DNA of 35,573 nt from Hoylesella loescheii (GCA_021531755.1 JADYUK010000025.1:1-35573); one strand, 5' to 3'; numbered from the stretch's first letter, positions 23,533 to 33,555 are shown. The notes: generated from the letters alone by a model not told the origin. Translations and numbers: made by a program.

Positions 23533-25380
23533 TTAAGAATTGATAACCTTTGTGAATGCCTCTACGAGCTCGTTCACAATGAATGGCTGACCCTTCACCT
23601 GGTTAAACTGTACAGGTGTGAATCCGTCGACCTTCATGCGCAGCCAGGCTGCCAGTTGTCCCATGTTCTGTTCTGCAACAACAACCTTCGGATAACGTCT
23701 GAGCACCTCAGCTGTGTTCTTTGGCAGAGGGTTGATATATTTGAAGTGTGCCTGTGCCACTTTCATGCCTTTGGATCTCATCTCGTCCATAGAAGCACGG
23801 AGATGTCCGTATGTGCTGCCGAATCCTACTATGAGGAGCTCCGCATCATCCACATCACCAATAACCTCAAGCTCTGGCACTTCGATATTGTCTATCTTCT
23901 GCTGTCTCTTGTGAGTCATGAGGTCATGGTTCTCCGGGTTTGTAGAGATGGCGCCTGTCTTGTCATCCTTCTCCAGTCCGCCGAGGATATGCTCAAATCC
24001 CTCACGACCAGGAACAGCCCAGTAGCGTGTGCCATTCTCTGCACGCATGTATGGTGTCCATGTTCCTCTCATCTCTTCTGGGACATAAGGAGGGTTGATT
24101 GATACCATTGCATTAAGATCTGGCAGTTTGAATGCTCCAGAGCCGTTTGCTATGTATGCGTCTGTCAGCAGTATGACAGGTGTCATATGCTCCAGTGCCA
24201 TCTTTGACGCCTCATAGGCTGCGTAGAAACAGTCTGTTGGTGATGTTGCTGCTATGACAGGCAGTGGTGATTCTCCGTTGCGTCCGAATAGTGCCTGCAG
24301 GAGGTCTGTCTGCTCTGACTTTGTTGGAAGGCCTGTTGCCGGGCCTCCACGCTGCACATCAAGCACGACGAGCGGCAGCTCCATGATGACAGCGAGGTTT
24401 ATCGCCTCTGATTTCAGGCAGAGTCCAGGGCCTGATGTCGATGTCACGGCGAGTGCGCCACCGAATGCTGCGCCAACAGCCGATGCGCATCCGGCTATCT
24501 CGTCCTCACACTGTACTGTTGTCACTCCGAGCGATTTGTGTTTTGAGAGCTCATGGAGCACATCAGTAGCTGGAGTGATAGGGTAGGAGCCGAGATATAG
24601 TTTCAAGCCTGCCTTCTCTGCTGCGGCGATGAATCCGTATGCTGTGGCCTTGTTTCCAGTGATATCCATGTACCGTCCAGGCACCTTGTTCTTTGTCTCT
24701 ATCCTATATACGTTTGTGGCGCTTGAGTGTGTGTTGTGTCCGTAATCGTATCCTGCCTGTATGACCTTGATGTTCGCTTCGGCTATTGCTGGCTTCTTTG
24801 CGAATTTCTCCTTGAGGAAGTTTGCCACAAGGTTGAGGTCTCTGCTGAACAGCCAGCAGACGAGACCCAGAGCGAACATATTACGACATTTCAGCATGGC
24901 TTTGTTGTCCATGCCTGTATCTGCGAGAGCGTCCTTGACCATTTGGGTTATAGGGCATGCTATGACACGGTCAGGGTCAATGCCCATTTCTCCGAGGTAG
25001 TCTTCTGTCTGGAACTGTGCCTTCTCGAGGTCTTTCTTTCCGAAAGAGTCAGTGTCGATTATTATTGTTGCCTGTGGTTTCGCGTAGCGGTACTGAGTCT
25101 TCAGTGCCGCTGCGTTCATGGCAACGAGGACATCACACTTGTCTCCAGGTGTGTACACACTTCCTTCACCGATATGCACCTGGAATCCTGATACACCTGT
25201 CAGCGAGCCTTGCGGGGCTCGTATATCGGCAGGATAGTCGGGGAAAGTGCTGATACCGTTTCCTACAGTTGCTGATACTGTTGAGAAGATGTTGCCGGCA
25301 AGCTGCATACCATCTCCTGAGTCGCCTGAGAAGCGTACCACTACATCGGCGACATCTTTTATCTCCAGTTTGTCTGTCAT
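23533..25380 (-). CDS. korA: 2-oxoacid:ferredoxin oxidoreductase, alpha subunit (gamma-alpha fusion)
   Basis: A 615-residue subunit. The N-terminal gamma domain (about 10-190) opens with VVRFSGDSGDGMQLAGNIFS and contains STFPDYPADIRAPQGSLTGVSGFQVHIG. The alpha (pyrimidine-binding) domain starts near residue 245 with TAYGFIAAAEKAGLKLYLGSYPITPATDVLHEL and includes CEDEIAGCASAVGAAFGGALAVTSTSGPG. A transketolase C-like domain with ELLIVGFGSTYGHLRASMDEMRSKG closes the chain. Gamma fused to alpha is the usual Bacteroidetes arrangement. The protein pairs with KorB for ferredoxin-linked 2-oxoacid metabolism, joining TCA-branch carbon to electron transfer. A strong promoter sits about 160 nt upstream, leaving a long leader without recognised structure. 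Confidence 0.93.
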   Translation of the reverse strand: MTDKLEIKDVADVVVRFSGDSGDGMQLAGNIFSTVSATVGNGISTFPDYPADIRAPQGSLTGVSGFQVHIGEGSVYTPGDKCDVLVAMNAAALKTQYRYAKPQATIIIDTDSFGKKDLEKAQFQTEDYLGEMGIDPDRVIACPITQMVKDALADTGMDNKAMLKCRNMFALGLVCWLFSRDLNLVANFLKEKFAKKPAIAEANIKVIQAGYDYGHNTHSSATNVYRIETKNKVPGRYMDITGNKATAYGFIAAAEKAGLKLYLGSYPITPATDVLHELSKHKSLGVTTVQCEDEIAGCASAVGAAFGGALAVTSTSGPGLCLKSEAINLAVIMELPLVVLDVQRGGPATGLPTKSEQTDLLQALFGRNGESPLPVIAATSPTDCFYAAYEASKMALEHMTPVILLTDAYIANGSGAFKLPDLNAMVSINPPYVPEEMRGTWTPYMRAENGTRYWAVPGREGFEHILGGLEKDDKTGAISTNPENHDLMTHKRQQKIDNIEVPELEVIGDVDDAELLIVGFGSTYGHLRASMDEMRSKGMKVAQAHFKYINPLPKNTAEVLRRYPKVVVAEQNMGQLAAWLRMKVDGFTPVQFNQVKGQPFIVNELVEAFTKVINS

Positions 25381-25539
25381 AATTTAATATGTTTTTTCCG
25401 TATTCGGTCTTTATTTTGGGGTCTTGGATGTATATGTGCTGTTTATGCGATCTTCACCATGCTGCTATATATCTATTGATATTGTCATTTCGCATAATGG
25501 CTCCCATGGTTTTGTGCACATATTTCTGTGAGACTGCTG

Positions 25540-25570
25540 CAAAAGTAGTCGTTCTGTTTCTGATATCAAA
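25540..25570 (-). promoter_or_regulatory. promoter of korA-korB
   Basis: On the - strand TTTG (25567-25570), 19 bp, then TACTTTTG (25540-25547): a full match to the Bacteroidetes -33/-7 consensus. The start is predicted near 25533, giving a leader of about 150 nt. Confidence 0.75.
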
Positions 25571-25640
25571 GGATTGGTGACACTTTTGATGTTTTGTGCC
25601 TGTTTTCTTGTCATAAGGCAAGGCGGCAAATATGTTGATA

Positions 25641-25684
25641 CCAATAAATAGGGTCGTTGGTTTGTTTACGACCCTATCTATTGG
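25641..25684 (-). terminator. hairpin terminator of purL
   Basis: The arms CCAATAAATAGGGTCG and CGACCCTATCTATTGG pair with one small internal mismatch, starting 22 nt after the purL stop. No strong T run follows on the - strand. Confidence 0.7.
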
Positions 25685-25705
25685 CATTTATTGTTTACGG
25701 GGGAA

Positions 25706-28700
25706 TCACATCCTTTCCTCTATCCACTTTCGTGCGTTCACGAATGCCTCGTGCCAAGGTGTCACCTCGTCTTTCATTCTGCGTTCCTCCGGGTAGTATC
25801 CACACTGCCATGGGAATTGTGTCCGCTCTGGGTGAGGCATGATGGCGAGATGTCGTCCGTCATTGCTTGCCAGTGCTGCCACGTCATAGTCTGAGCCGTT
25901 AGGGTTGGCAGGATATTCGTGGTGATTATACTTGGCTACGATATTGTATGCGCTCACGTCCTGTGGGAGTCTGAACTTGCCCTCTCCGTGTGCCACCCAC
26001 ACACCAATCTTCTGTCCTGACAGGCTTCCGAACATCACGCTGTTGTTCTGTGGTATCTGGAGTGTCACGAAAGCTGATTCGAACTTGTGTGAGTCGTTGT
26101 GCAGCATCTGTGCATAGTCTCGTGCGTTTGTTGTGGCGCTTGTGTTGTTCAGGAGTCCGAGCTCTACCATCAGCTGGCATCCGTTACATACACCGAGCGA
26201 CAGGGTGTCCTCACGTGCATAGAACTTGTCGAGGGCCTCTTTCGCCTTAGGGTTGAAGAGGAATGCTCCTGCCCATCCCTTTGCGGAGCCGAGCACGTCT
26301 GAGTTGGAGAATCCGCCGCAGAATGCCACGAGGTTCACCTCTTCGAGTGTCTCGCGTCCGGTGATGAGGTCGGTCATTGTGACGTCCTTGACATCGAATC
26401 CTGCCATATAGAATGACCATGCCATCTCGCGCTCAGAGTTTGTACCCTTCTCGCGTATTATAGCTGCCACAGGTCTGCGGTCTTCTGGTCGTGGTGTCTT
26501 GGTGAGAGGTGCTCCGCTGACGGTCCATTCTACTGGTATGTTCTTGTAGTTGGCATATCTCTCGTCGGCCTTTCCGTTGAAGCTCTGTCTTCTGTCAAGG
26601 AGGTACGATGTGCTGTACCATACATCTCTCAGCGCGTCGATGTCGAATGTGAAGACCATATCCCTGTCAGCAATCTTAGCGTTAGGCACCTGTGCGTTGC
26701 TGATGTTCTTGTGTATGGTTATCTCACGTCCCTCAGCAGGCTTGCCTATCTTTGCGTATGCCACTCCAGCGTCCTCCAGTATCTTTTTCGCACGTGGAGC
26801 GTTGGCATCGCTTACCTGTATCACTACGCCCGGGTTCTCTGCGAAGAGTATCTTCACTATATCAGCCTCCTGAATCTTGTCGAAGCAGAGATCCAGACCG
26901 CCCTTTGTGTTTGCGAAGCACATCTCCAGGAGTGTTGTTATGATACCTCCTGCTGAGATGTCGTGTCCTGCCAGTACGAGTCCCTCATTCACGAGCTGTT
27001 GTATAGCCATGAATGCGTCACGGAAGTACTCGGCGTTCTTTACTGTTGGCACGTCAGAGCCGACCTTCCCCTGTGACTGTGCGAATGCTGAGCCGCCGAG
27101 CTGCAGCTTGTCGAACGAGAAGTCAATGTAGTACAGTCTGCTGTCTGCCATGTTCTTTATGACGGGCGACACGACTTTCCTTATATCCGACACCTCGCCT
27201 CCGGAAGATACTATCACTGTTCCCGGAGCGATGATTTTTTTTCCGTCGTGGTATTTCTGTGTCATGGAGAGCGAGTCCTTTCCTGTCGGCACATTTATCT
27301 GCAGCTCGCAGCAGAAGTCCGACAGGGCTTTGACTGCCTTGTACAGTCGTGCGTCCTCGCCTTCCTGTGCACGGCAAGGCCACATCCAGTTGGCTGAGAG
27401 TGATATGCTGTCCATGCCGTCGGCCATGGGGGCCCATACGAGGTTTGTCAGCGACTCGGCCACTGACAGCACGGAGCCTGCCTCTGGGTCGGCGAGTGCT
27501 GCCTGTGGTGCATGTCCCAGAGCTGTTGCTATGCCTGTTGTCCCGGTATAGTCGAGCGATACGGCTCCGCAGTCAGAGAGAGGCAGCTGCAGCTCGCCCT
27601 GGCACTGCTGGCGTGCGACACGTCCTGTCACACAGCGGTCCACCTTGTTTGTCAGCCAGTCCTTGCATGCCACAGCCTCAAGCTGCAGCACATCACGGAG
27701 ATACTGTGTCAGGCGCTCGTTGAGGGTGGTGTTGTTGTCGAGACCTGTCAGGTTATATGTCACGACATCATACTTGCGCTTGACAGTCTTGTCCACCATG
27801 TATGTCTTTGGTGACGAGCCGAACATCTGCTCCACGGCCAGGTCGAATGGTCTCACGCCGTCAGCCTGCTCGAAAGCGAAGCGGTGGTCGCCTGTCGTCT
27901 CGCCGACGGTGTACATTGGGGCGCGCTCTCTGTCCGCGATTTTCTGCACATGCTCTATTGCGTCCTCGTCGATGAGGAGTCCCATTCTCTCCTGGCTCTC
28001 ATTGGCTATTATCTCTTTTGCTGACAGTGTCTTGTCTCCGATAGGCAGTTTGTCCATGTGTATGAGGCCGCCACACTCCTCGACGAGTTCTGAGAGACAG
28101 TTGACATGTCCTGCCGAGCCGTGGTCGTGTATGGAGACGATAGGGTTCTTGTCTTCCTCGCCGAGGGCTCTAACCACGTTGTATGCTCTTTTCTGCATCT
28201 CCGGGTTTGCTCTCTGCACGGCGTTCAGCTCTATTCCGCTTGAGTACCGTCCTGTCTCCACTGATGATACCGAGCCGCCTCCGAGGCCTATGCGGTAGTT
28301 GTCGCCACCCATCACCACGACCTTGTTTCCTGGCTGTGGCTCGCCTTTTATGCAGTCACGCTTCACACCGTATCCCACGCCTCCGGCTAACATGATTACC
28401 TTGTCGTAGGCGTATTCCTCGCCGTGCTCCTCATGCTCGAAAGTGAGTACAGAGCCGCAGATGAGTGGTTGTCCGAATTTGTTGCCGAAGTCTGACGCTC
28501 CGTTTGATGCTTTGATGAGTATCTGCTCTGGTGTCTGGTATAGCCATTCTCTTACTGGCAGTATCTTCTCCCATGGCTGGCATGTTGACTCGTCGCTCCA
28601 CACGAGGTGGTGTGGCGTGTCGCCCTTGGCGTCCTTTCGTGGGTATGATGTCATGTAGACTGCTGTTCCGGCTATGGGCCATGAGCCTGTTCCGCCTCCC

Positions 28701-29518
28701 ATACGGTCGCGTATCTCTCCGCCTGTTCCTGTCGCTGCTCCGTTGAATGGCTCCACTGTTGTGGGGAAGTTGTGTGTCTCTGCCTTCAGCGAGATTACCG
28801 ATTTGACCTTCTTCACCTTGTAGAGGTCAGGCTGTGAGTGGTCTGTCGGTGAGAACTGCTCTATCTCTGGTCCCTCGGCGAATGCCACGTTGTCCTTGTA
28901 GGCTGACAGGATTTTGTTCGGGTTCTCCTGTGTTGTCTTCTTTATCATCTGGAAGAGCGACGACTCTTTCTCTTCTCCGTCGATGATGAATGTCCCGCCG
29001 AATATCTTGTGGCGGCAGTGTTCAGAGTTTATCTGTGCGAAGCCGAATATCTCTGAGTCTGTCAGGGGGCGTCCGAGTTCTTTCTCCACTTTGTGCAGAT
29101 ACTCTATCTCCTCTTTTGACAGTGCGAGACCTTCCTGCTCGTTATACTCCTCCAGGTTCTCTACGTGTTTGATAGGCTCTGGCTGTATGTTCACGGTGAA
29201 CACATCCTGTCCTATGCCGTTGTACATACGTTGCAGCATAGTGTCGTGCGACGCCTCTTTGTCGTTCACGGGGAAGTATTCCTCTATGCGTGATATGCCT
29301 TTGAGACCCATGTTCTGGGTTATCTCCACGGCATTCGTACTCCACGGGGTGATCATCTCACGTCGTGGTCCTACGAACCATCCCTCTAATTCCTCTTCTG
29401 CGAGGAGGGTGGCGTTGTCATAGAGCCATGACAGCTCGTTCACTTCGTCACTGTTCAGCACATGGTCTGTCTGTGTGGCGATGATGGTCTTTGATGGTGT
29501 CTGGAAGAATAGTACCAT
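25706..29518 (-). CDS. purL: phosphoribosylformylglycinamidine synthase (single-chain PurL)
   Basis: A 1270-residue cytosolic enzyme of purine synthesis converting FGAR + glutamine + ATP to FGAM. It is the large fused form: N-terminal domain, a central ATP-binding synthetase region (HNFPTTVEPFNGAATGTGGEIRD and GGDNYRIGLGGGSVSS), a second synthetase half (GKDSLSMTQKYHDG; AGHDISAGG), and a C-terminal glutaminase. The glutaminase triad is visible: C1111 in GVCNGCQ, H1229 and E1231 in PHPERTQFPW. Length is near the usual ~1230-1300. The gene is monocistronic, with its own promoter about 165 nt upstream and a hairpin terminator. No purine riboswitch is recognised in the leader. Confidence 0.97.
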   Translation of the reverse strand: MVLFFQTPSKTIIATQTDHVLNSDEVNELSWLYDNATLLAEEELEGWFVGPRREMITPWSTNAVEITQNMGLKGISRIEEYFPVNDKEASHDTMLQRMYNGIGQDVFTVNIQPEPIKHVENLEEYNEQEGLALSKEEIEYLHKVEKELGRPLTDSEIFGFAQINSEHCRHKIFGGTFIIDGEEKESSLFQMIKKTTQENPNKILSAYKDNVAFAEGPEIEQFSPTDHSQPDLYKVKKVKSVISLKAETHNFPTTVEPFNGAATGTGGEIRDRMGGGTGSWPIAGTAVYMTSYPRKDAKGDTPHHLVWSDESTCQPWEKILPVREWLYQTPEQILIKASNGASDFGNKFGQPLICGSVLTFEHEEHGEEYAYDKVIMLAGGVGYGVKRDCIKGEPQPGNKVVVMGGDNYRIGLGGGSVSSVETGRYSSGIELNAVQRANPEMQKRAYNVVRALGEEDKNPIVSIHDHGSAGHVNCLSELVEECGGLIHMDKLPIGDKTLSAKEIIANESQERMGLLIDEDAIEHVQKIADRERAPMYTVGETTGDHRFAFEQADGVRPFDLAVEQMFGSSPKTYMVDKTVKRKYDVVTYNLTGLDNNTTLNERLTQYLRDVLQLEAVACKDWLTNKVDRCVTGRVARQQCQGELQLPLSDCGAVSLDYTGTTGIATALGHAPQAALADPEAGSVLSVAESLTNLVWAPMADGMDSISLSANWMWPCRAQEGEDARLYKAVKALSDFCCELQINVPTGKDSLSMTQKYHDGKKIIAPGTVIVSSGGEVSDIRKVVSPVIKNMADSRLYYIDFSFDKLQLGGSAFAQSQGKVGSDVPTVKNAEYFRDAFMAIQQLVNEGLVLAGHDISAGGIITTLLEMCFANTKGGLDLCFDKIQEADIVKILFAENPGVVIQVSDANAPRAKKILEDAGVAYAKIGKPAEGREITIHKNISNAQVPNAKIADRDMVFTFDIDALRDVWYSTSYLLDRRQSFNGKADERYANYKNIPVEWTVSGAPLTKTPRPEDRRPVAAIIREKGTNSEREMAWSFYMAGFDVKDVTMTDLITGRETLEEVNLVAFCGGFSNSDVLGSAKGWAGAFLFNPKAKEALDKFYAREDTLSLGVCNGCQLMVELGLLNNTSATTNARDYAQMLHNDSHKFESAFVTLQIPQNNSVMFGSLSGQKIGVWVAHGEGKFRLPQDVSAYNIVAKYNHHEYPANPNGSDYDVAALASNDGRHLAIMPHPERTQFPWQCGYYPEERRMKDEVTPWHEAFVNARKWIEERM

Positions 29519-29684
29519 TGTTCTTGATATGGATTATACCTATTTTATGTTATTGATTTTCCTGTTTCTGTTCTTAGCCTGCTGTTATTGCCGTGCCGTG
29601 CTGTCTGTGGGGTTGGCTCCTTGGCCTTTCCTGTCGCTGTGATGTGTTGTCAGCCGGCAGCGTGAGGCATGCTGAGATTTTGTG

Positions 29685-29714
29685 CAAAGTTACTTAAAAT
29701 ATTTATATTTCAAA
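29685..29714 (-). promoter_or_regulatory. promoter of purL
   Basis: On the - strand TTTG (29711-29714), 18 bp, then TAACTTTG (29685-29692). The start is predicted near 29678, giving a leader of about 160 nt that holds no structure I recognise. Confidence 0.75.
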
Positions 29715-29803
29715 GAGTTTATCCATAAATTTATATACGTCGCTTCGTTTTTTTTCATCTTTTCATTTTCATCTTTCCATTGCTGTTTGTGCTGTTGTTG
29801 TTG

Positions 29804-30496
29804 TCATTCTCTCCCTGCCAGCACTCTCGCTGCCATATCGAGGTCGTCCTTGTATGTTATCTTGATGTTCTGTGTGTCGCCCTCTATAACTTTTATCTTT
29901 ATCCCGGGCATGTATCTGAACACTACAGAGCAGTCGTCGGTAGGTGCGAAGTCCTTGTCTTCCATAGCTATCCTGAAAGCCTCGGCTATCACTCCACGTC
30001 TGAATCCCTGTGGTGTCTGCACGTTCCTGAGCCTGCTCCGCGGTGTTATGCGCGATATGTTCCCCTCGCTGTCCACCTCAATTATCGTGTCTGTCGCAGG
30101 CACTGCCACCTCTACCGCCTGGCATGTGTCGAGCGCGTCGATACAGTCGTCTATGATGCGCTGTGTGACGAGAGGCCTCACGGCGTCATGGAACAGCAGT
30201 CTCACATCGTCATCGGTATACGCCTCTATGGCCGCAATCGACGAGTGGTATCTCTCCTTTCCGCCTTTCAGCACATGAGCCACCTTGCTGTATCCCTCTC
30301 TCCTCACCATGTCCCATACCTCCTTGACATAGTCCTCCCTTGCCACTATCGCTATCTCGTCTATGCGTCCGTTCTGGCTGAAAGCCTCTATCGTGTGCTG
30401 TATGACAGCCTTCCCTGCCACCTCGACAAACTGTTTCGGCTTGTCGCCTCCCACTCTTCTGCCGGAGCCTCCGGCGAGTATGACTGCTACGTTCAT
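29804..30496 (-). CDS. ispD: IspD/TarI-family cytidylyltransferase
   Basis: A 230-residue nucleotidyltransferase. Motifs are the CTP-binding LAGGSGRRVGGDKPKQF (7-23), GGKERYHSS (78-86), DAVRP (104-108), VPATDTI (132-138), TPQGF (161-165) and TDDCS (186-190). IspD makes CDP-methylerythritol in the MEP isoprenoid pathway; close relatives (TarI) make CDP-ribitol for surface polymers. The motifs fit both, and I cannot settle it by eye. The neighbours on the other strand are nucleotide-sugar genes, which mildly favours a polymer role, whereas a single-gene unit with its own promoter fits housekeeping IspD. The start at 30496 places the CTP loop at residue 7, as in relatives; the frame is open further upstream to 30601 but without homology. 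Confidence 0.8.
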   Translation of the reverse strand: MNVAVILAGGSGRRVGGDKPKQFVEVAGKAVIQHTIEAFSQNGRIDEIAIVAREDYVKEVWDMVRREGYSKVAHVLKGGKERYHSSIAAIEAYTDDDVRLLFHDAVRPLVTQRIIDDCIDALDTCQAVEVAVPATDTIIEVDSEGNISRITPRSRLRNVQTPQGFRRGVIAEAFRIAMEDKDFAPTDDCSVVFRYMPGIKIKVIEGDTQNIKITYKDDLDMAARVLAGRE

Positions 30497-30633
30497 CCTT
30501 CTTTTTATTATGGTGATGCTGTTCTTCTTGCCTTGTCTCTCCTGGTGTTCCGGCGCTTTGTCTGTTCCTGCCGTTATGGCTATTATTCCCCTGAAATCCA
30601 AGAGATAAAGTTGTTACATGTCTATTTTTCGTA

Positions 30634-30664
30634 CAAAAGTATGATTTTTATTTAGAAAAACAAA
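30634..30664 (-). promoter_or_regulatory. promoter of the ispD-family gene
   Basis: On the - strand TTTG (30661-30664), 19 bp, then TACTTTTG (30634-30641). The start is predicted near 30627, about 130 nt before the ATG. Confidence 0.7.
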
Positions 30665-30684
30665 AGCATTTCCTAAATATTTGG

Positions 30685-30692
30685 TAAATTTG
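30685..30692 (+). promoter_or_regulatory. -7 box for the fcl-gmd run
   Basis: TAAATTTG matches TAnnTTTG and faces fcl, whose ATG is about 250 nt downstream. The -33 TTTG is missing at the expected distance. It lies back-to-back with the divergent ispD promoter. Confidence 0.45.
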
Positions 30693-30950
30693 CATCCGCA
30701 CAGCCCTTGTGTCCATCCCGTGTTGATGCCGTGTCCTCCTTCATCTCCCCCTGTCTCTGTCGCAGGCCACGGCTCTTCTCTCCGCCTCCACAGGGGCCAT
30801 TCCTTCTCGTTCAAGCCTGTCTCTTATGTGGCGGGCGACGGTGCCATTATTAGAATCTCTTAGTCTGACTCTCTTTATGAGATATTGCATATACCCCCTG
30901 TCATGTGTTGATTATACGTTACCCCTTTACCGAAACCATCTATACCGATT

Positions 30951-32117
30951 ATGTTAGATAAGAACAGTAAGATTTATGTTGCCGGCCACCGTGGCCTTGT
31001 TGGCTCTGCCATCTGGAACAACCTTCTCTCGCGTGGCTATCAGAATCTTGTCGGCCGCAGCCATTCTGAGCTTGACCTTACCGACCAGCTTGCCGTGCGC
31101 CGCTTCTTCGATGAGGAGCGTCCTGACGCTGTTGTCCTTGCCGCTGCCTTTGTCGGTGGCATCATGGCCAATTCCCTTTACCGTGCCGACTTCATCATGA
31201 TGAACATGAAGATACAGTGTAATGTCATCTCTGAGGCCTACGCCCATGGTGTCAGGAAGCTCCTCTTCCTTGGCAGCACATGTATCTATCCGAAGAATGC
31301 CCCGCAGCCGATGACAGAGGATTGTCTCCTCACCTCTCCCCTCGAGTACACCAATGAGGAGTATGCCATCGCGAAGATTGCTGGCCTGAAGATGTGCGAG
31401 TCTTACAATCTCCAGTACGGCACAGACTATATAGCCGTCATGCCTACCAATCTCTACGGCCCCAATGACAATTTCCATCTTGAGAACTCTCATGTCATGC
31501 CTGCCATGATGCGCAAGGTCTACCTCTCCAAGCTTATCCACGACGGTGAGTGGGACAGCATCGCGAGGGATATGGACCGCCGTCCCGTTGAGGGTGTCAG
31601 CGGCTCGTCGTCGCGTGAGGAGATTCTCGCTGTCCTCTCGCGTTACGGCATTGAGGACAACCGCGTCACGCTCTGGGGTACAGGCACACCGCTGCGTGAG
31701 TTCCTCTGGAGCGAGGACATGGCCGACGCCTCTGTCCATGTCCTTCTCAATGTCAGCTTCTCTGACATCATAGGCATCGAGCGTTATTCCAGTGTCCACT
31801 ATGGAGCGTCGACAGATGGTGCTGTCGACCGCAACCACTCTGCCGGTCGTGGAGGTGCCATACCGTCACTCGGTGAGATACGCAATTGTCACATCAATGT
31901 CGGCACTGGCAAGGAGCTTACCATACGCGAGCTCTCACAGCTCGTCGTCGACGCTGTCGGATTTGAGGGCGAGGTATTCTTCGATGCCACCAAGCCCGAT
32001 GGCACACCGCGCAAGCTTATTGATGTCTCCAAGCTCCACTCGCTCGGGTGGACCCACAGTGTCGAGATTGACGAGGGTGTCCGCAAGCTCTTCGAGTGGT
32101 ACCGCTCCACTCTCTGA
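30951..32117 (+). CDS. fcl: GDP-L-fucose synthase
   Basis: A 388-residue short-chain-dehydrogenase-family enzyme converting GDP-4-keto-6-deoxymannose to GDP-L-fucose with NADPH (epimerase and reductase). The nucleotide loop is GHRGLVGSA (12-20); catalytic residues are in the GSTCIYPK segment (S109) and YAIAK (Y138, K142). Family stretches RPDAVVLAAAFVGGI and PTNLYGPNDNFH are clear. It is longer than the ~320-residue E. coli form because of insertions at about 195-230 and 275-310, features I associate with Bacteroidetes members. gmd, which supplies the substrate, lies 139 bp downstream on the same strand, so the order is reversed relative to the pathway. GDP-fucose feeds capsule, O-antigen and protein glycosylation. 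Confidence 0.95.
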   Translation: MLDKNSKIYVAGHRGLVGSAIWNNLLSRGYQNLVGRSHSELDLTDQLAVRRFFDEERPDAVVLAAAFVGGIMANSLYRADFIMMNMKIQCNVISEAYAHGVRKLLFLGSTCIYPKNAPQPMTEDCLLTSPLEYTNEEYAIAKIAGLKMCESYNLQYGTDYIAVMPTNLYGPNDNFHLENSHVMPAMMRKVYLSKLIHDGEWDSIARDMDRRPVEGVSGSSSREEILAVLSRYGIEDNRVTLWGTGTPLREFLWSEDMADASVHVLLNVSFSDIIGIERYSSVHYGASTDGAVDRNHSAGRGGAIPSLGEIRNCHINVGTGKELTIRELSQLVVDAVGFEGEVFFDATKPDGTPRKLIDVSKLHSLGWTHSVEIDEGVRKLFEWYRSTL

Positions 32118-32256
32118 CCGTCCCCTTGCCGTCCCTCTCCTCTTATGTTCCGTATTCTGAAGGAGAAGAGAAGGCCCGTCGTTTATACAGAGACAATATC
32201 ATTATCAGCATTCAGAATCTACCATCATAAACAAAAACAAACATCAGTTATTCATC

Positions 32257-33369
32257 ATGGAAAAGAAGAATATTGCCCTCATCACGGGTGTCACAGGCCA
32301 GGATGGTTCTTATCTGAGCGAGTTTCTCCTTCAGAAAGGCTATGAGGTCCATGGCATCATACGCCGCAGCTCAGTCGATTACCGTGAGCGTATAGCCCAT
32401 CTTGAGGGCACGCCACATTTCCATCTCCATTATGCCGACATGACAGACTCCATGTCTCTTGTCAAGCTTGTCGGTCTCGTCCAGCCTACTGAGATATACA
32501 ATCTCGCGGCACAGTCGCATGTCCAGGTCAGCTTCGACGCTCCTGAGTTCACTGCCGATGTTGATGCCACGGGTGTCCTCCGCATCCTTGAGGCTGTCCG
32601 CACCAACCATCTTGAGCATAAGTGCCGCATATACCAGGCCTCGACATCTGAGCTGTACGGCAAGGTCGAGGAGGTCCCACAGAACGAGGAGACCCCCTTC
32701 CATCCTTATTCTCCTTACGCTGTCGCCAAGCTCTATGGCTATTGGATTATCAAGGAGTACCGTGAGGCATACAACATGTTCTGCTGCTCGGGCATACTCT
32801 TCAACCATGAGTCAGAGCGCCGTGGCGAGACATTCGTGACACGCAAGATAACGCTTGCCGCTGCGCGCATAGCACAGGGGAAGCAGGAGAAGCTCTTCCT
32901 TGGCAATCTCTCCTCACTACGTGACTGGGGCTACGCCAAGGATTATGTGGAGTGTATGTGGCTTATTCTACAGCATGACACACCTGAGGACTTCGTCATA
33001 GCCACCGGTGTGCAGCATTCTGTCCGTGAGTTTGCCTATGCCGCCTTCAAGGCTGCAGGCATAGAGCTGGAGTTCCGTGGCGAGGGTATCGACGAGAAGG
33101 GCGTCTGCATCGCAGGGCCCAAGGAGCTTGTCGGCAAGACTCTCGTCGAGGTCAGCGAGGATTTCTACCGCCCTACTGATGTCGTGAATCTCTGGGGAGA
33201 CCCCTCAAAGGCACGCCGTGAGCTCGGATGGAACCCTCAGAAGACCACTTTCGAGCAGCTCGTGCAGATAATGGTGCAGCACGATATGCAGAAGGTTGCG
33301 GCTGACCATGTCGCAAGCGTCATGCGCACTAACCTTGCCGAGTATCTTGAGAAAGGCGTCGTGAAATAA
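32257..33369 (+). CDS. gmd: GDP-mannose 4,6-dehydratase
   Basis: A 370-residue enzyme turning GDP-D-mannose into GDP-4-keto-6-deoxy-D-mannose, the first step to GDP-L-fucose. Visible: [11 protein letters not shown] (10-20, NADP-binding), the RRSS segment (about 36-39), [12 protein letters not shown] (82-93), ASTSELYG (128-135, with catalytic Thr/Ser and Glu132) and the YxxxK pair in YAVAK (Y154, K158). Also [16 protein letters not shown], typical of the family. The length is normal. The start at 32257 follows an A-rich leader (ACAAAAACAAACATC), a common Bacteroidetes initiation context. A stable hairpin lies ten nucleotides after the stop. Confidence 0.96.
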   Translation: MEKKNIALITGVTGQDGSYLSEFLLQKGYEVHGIIRRSSVDYRERIAHLEGTPHFHLHYADMTDSMSLVKLVGLVQPTEIYNLAAQSHVQVSFDAPEFTADVDATGVLRILEAVRTNHLEHKCRIYQASTSELYGKVEEVPQNEETPFHPYSPYAVAKLYGYWIIKEYREAYNMFCCSGILFNHESERRGETFVTRKITLAAARIAQGKQEKLFLGNLSSLRDWGYAKDYVECMWLILQHDTPEDFVIATGVQHSVREFAYAAFKAAGIELEFRGEGIDEKGVCIAGPKELVGKTLVEVSEDFYRPTDVVNLWGDPSKARRELGWNPQKTTFEQLVQIMVQHDMQKVAADHVASVMRTNLAEYLEKGVVK

Positions 33370-33377
33370 ATCTTTTC

Positions 33378-33399
33378 CGCTGGCAGGTGGCTGCCAGCG
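33378..33399. repeat. GC-rich hairpin after gmd
   Basis: A 9-bp perfect stem (CGCTGGCAG / CTGCCAGCG) with a GTGG loop, eight nt past the gmd stop. It lacks a T tail; it could partly attenuate transcription into the kinase gene or protect the gmd mRNA end. Confidence 0.5.
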
Positions 33400-33555
33400 C
33401 CCACTGTGATGCTGCCGCCATTCCCGCCTTGCCTCCATACGATTACTGTTTGACAACCATTGTATGACAGTCTGCATTGCTGCCCCTTTGCCAGAGCGCC
33501 GGCTCTTTGTCTCTTGCGGCTGTGCAGCGTGTCATATGAAGAAAACATATAATAG

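Noticed and set aside
29519..29684. Purine riboswitch in the purL leader
   Set aside because: None of the conserved purine-aptamer junction sequences or the paired loop architecture could be found.
29780..30655. 291-codon open frame on +, antisense to the ispD-family gene
   Set aside because: Cys/Tyr-rich sequence typical of an antisense shadow; overlaps a gene with all family motifs.
30954..31838. 294-codon open frame on -, antisense to fcl
   Set aside because: Fully covered by fcl with intact motifs; no domain or start context of its own.
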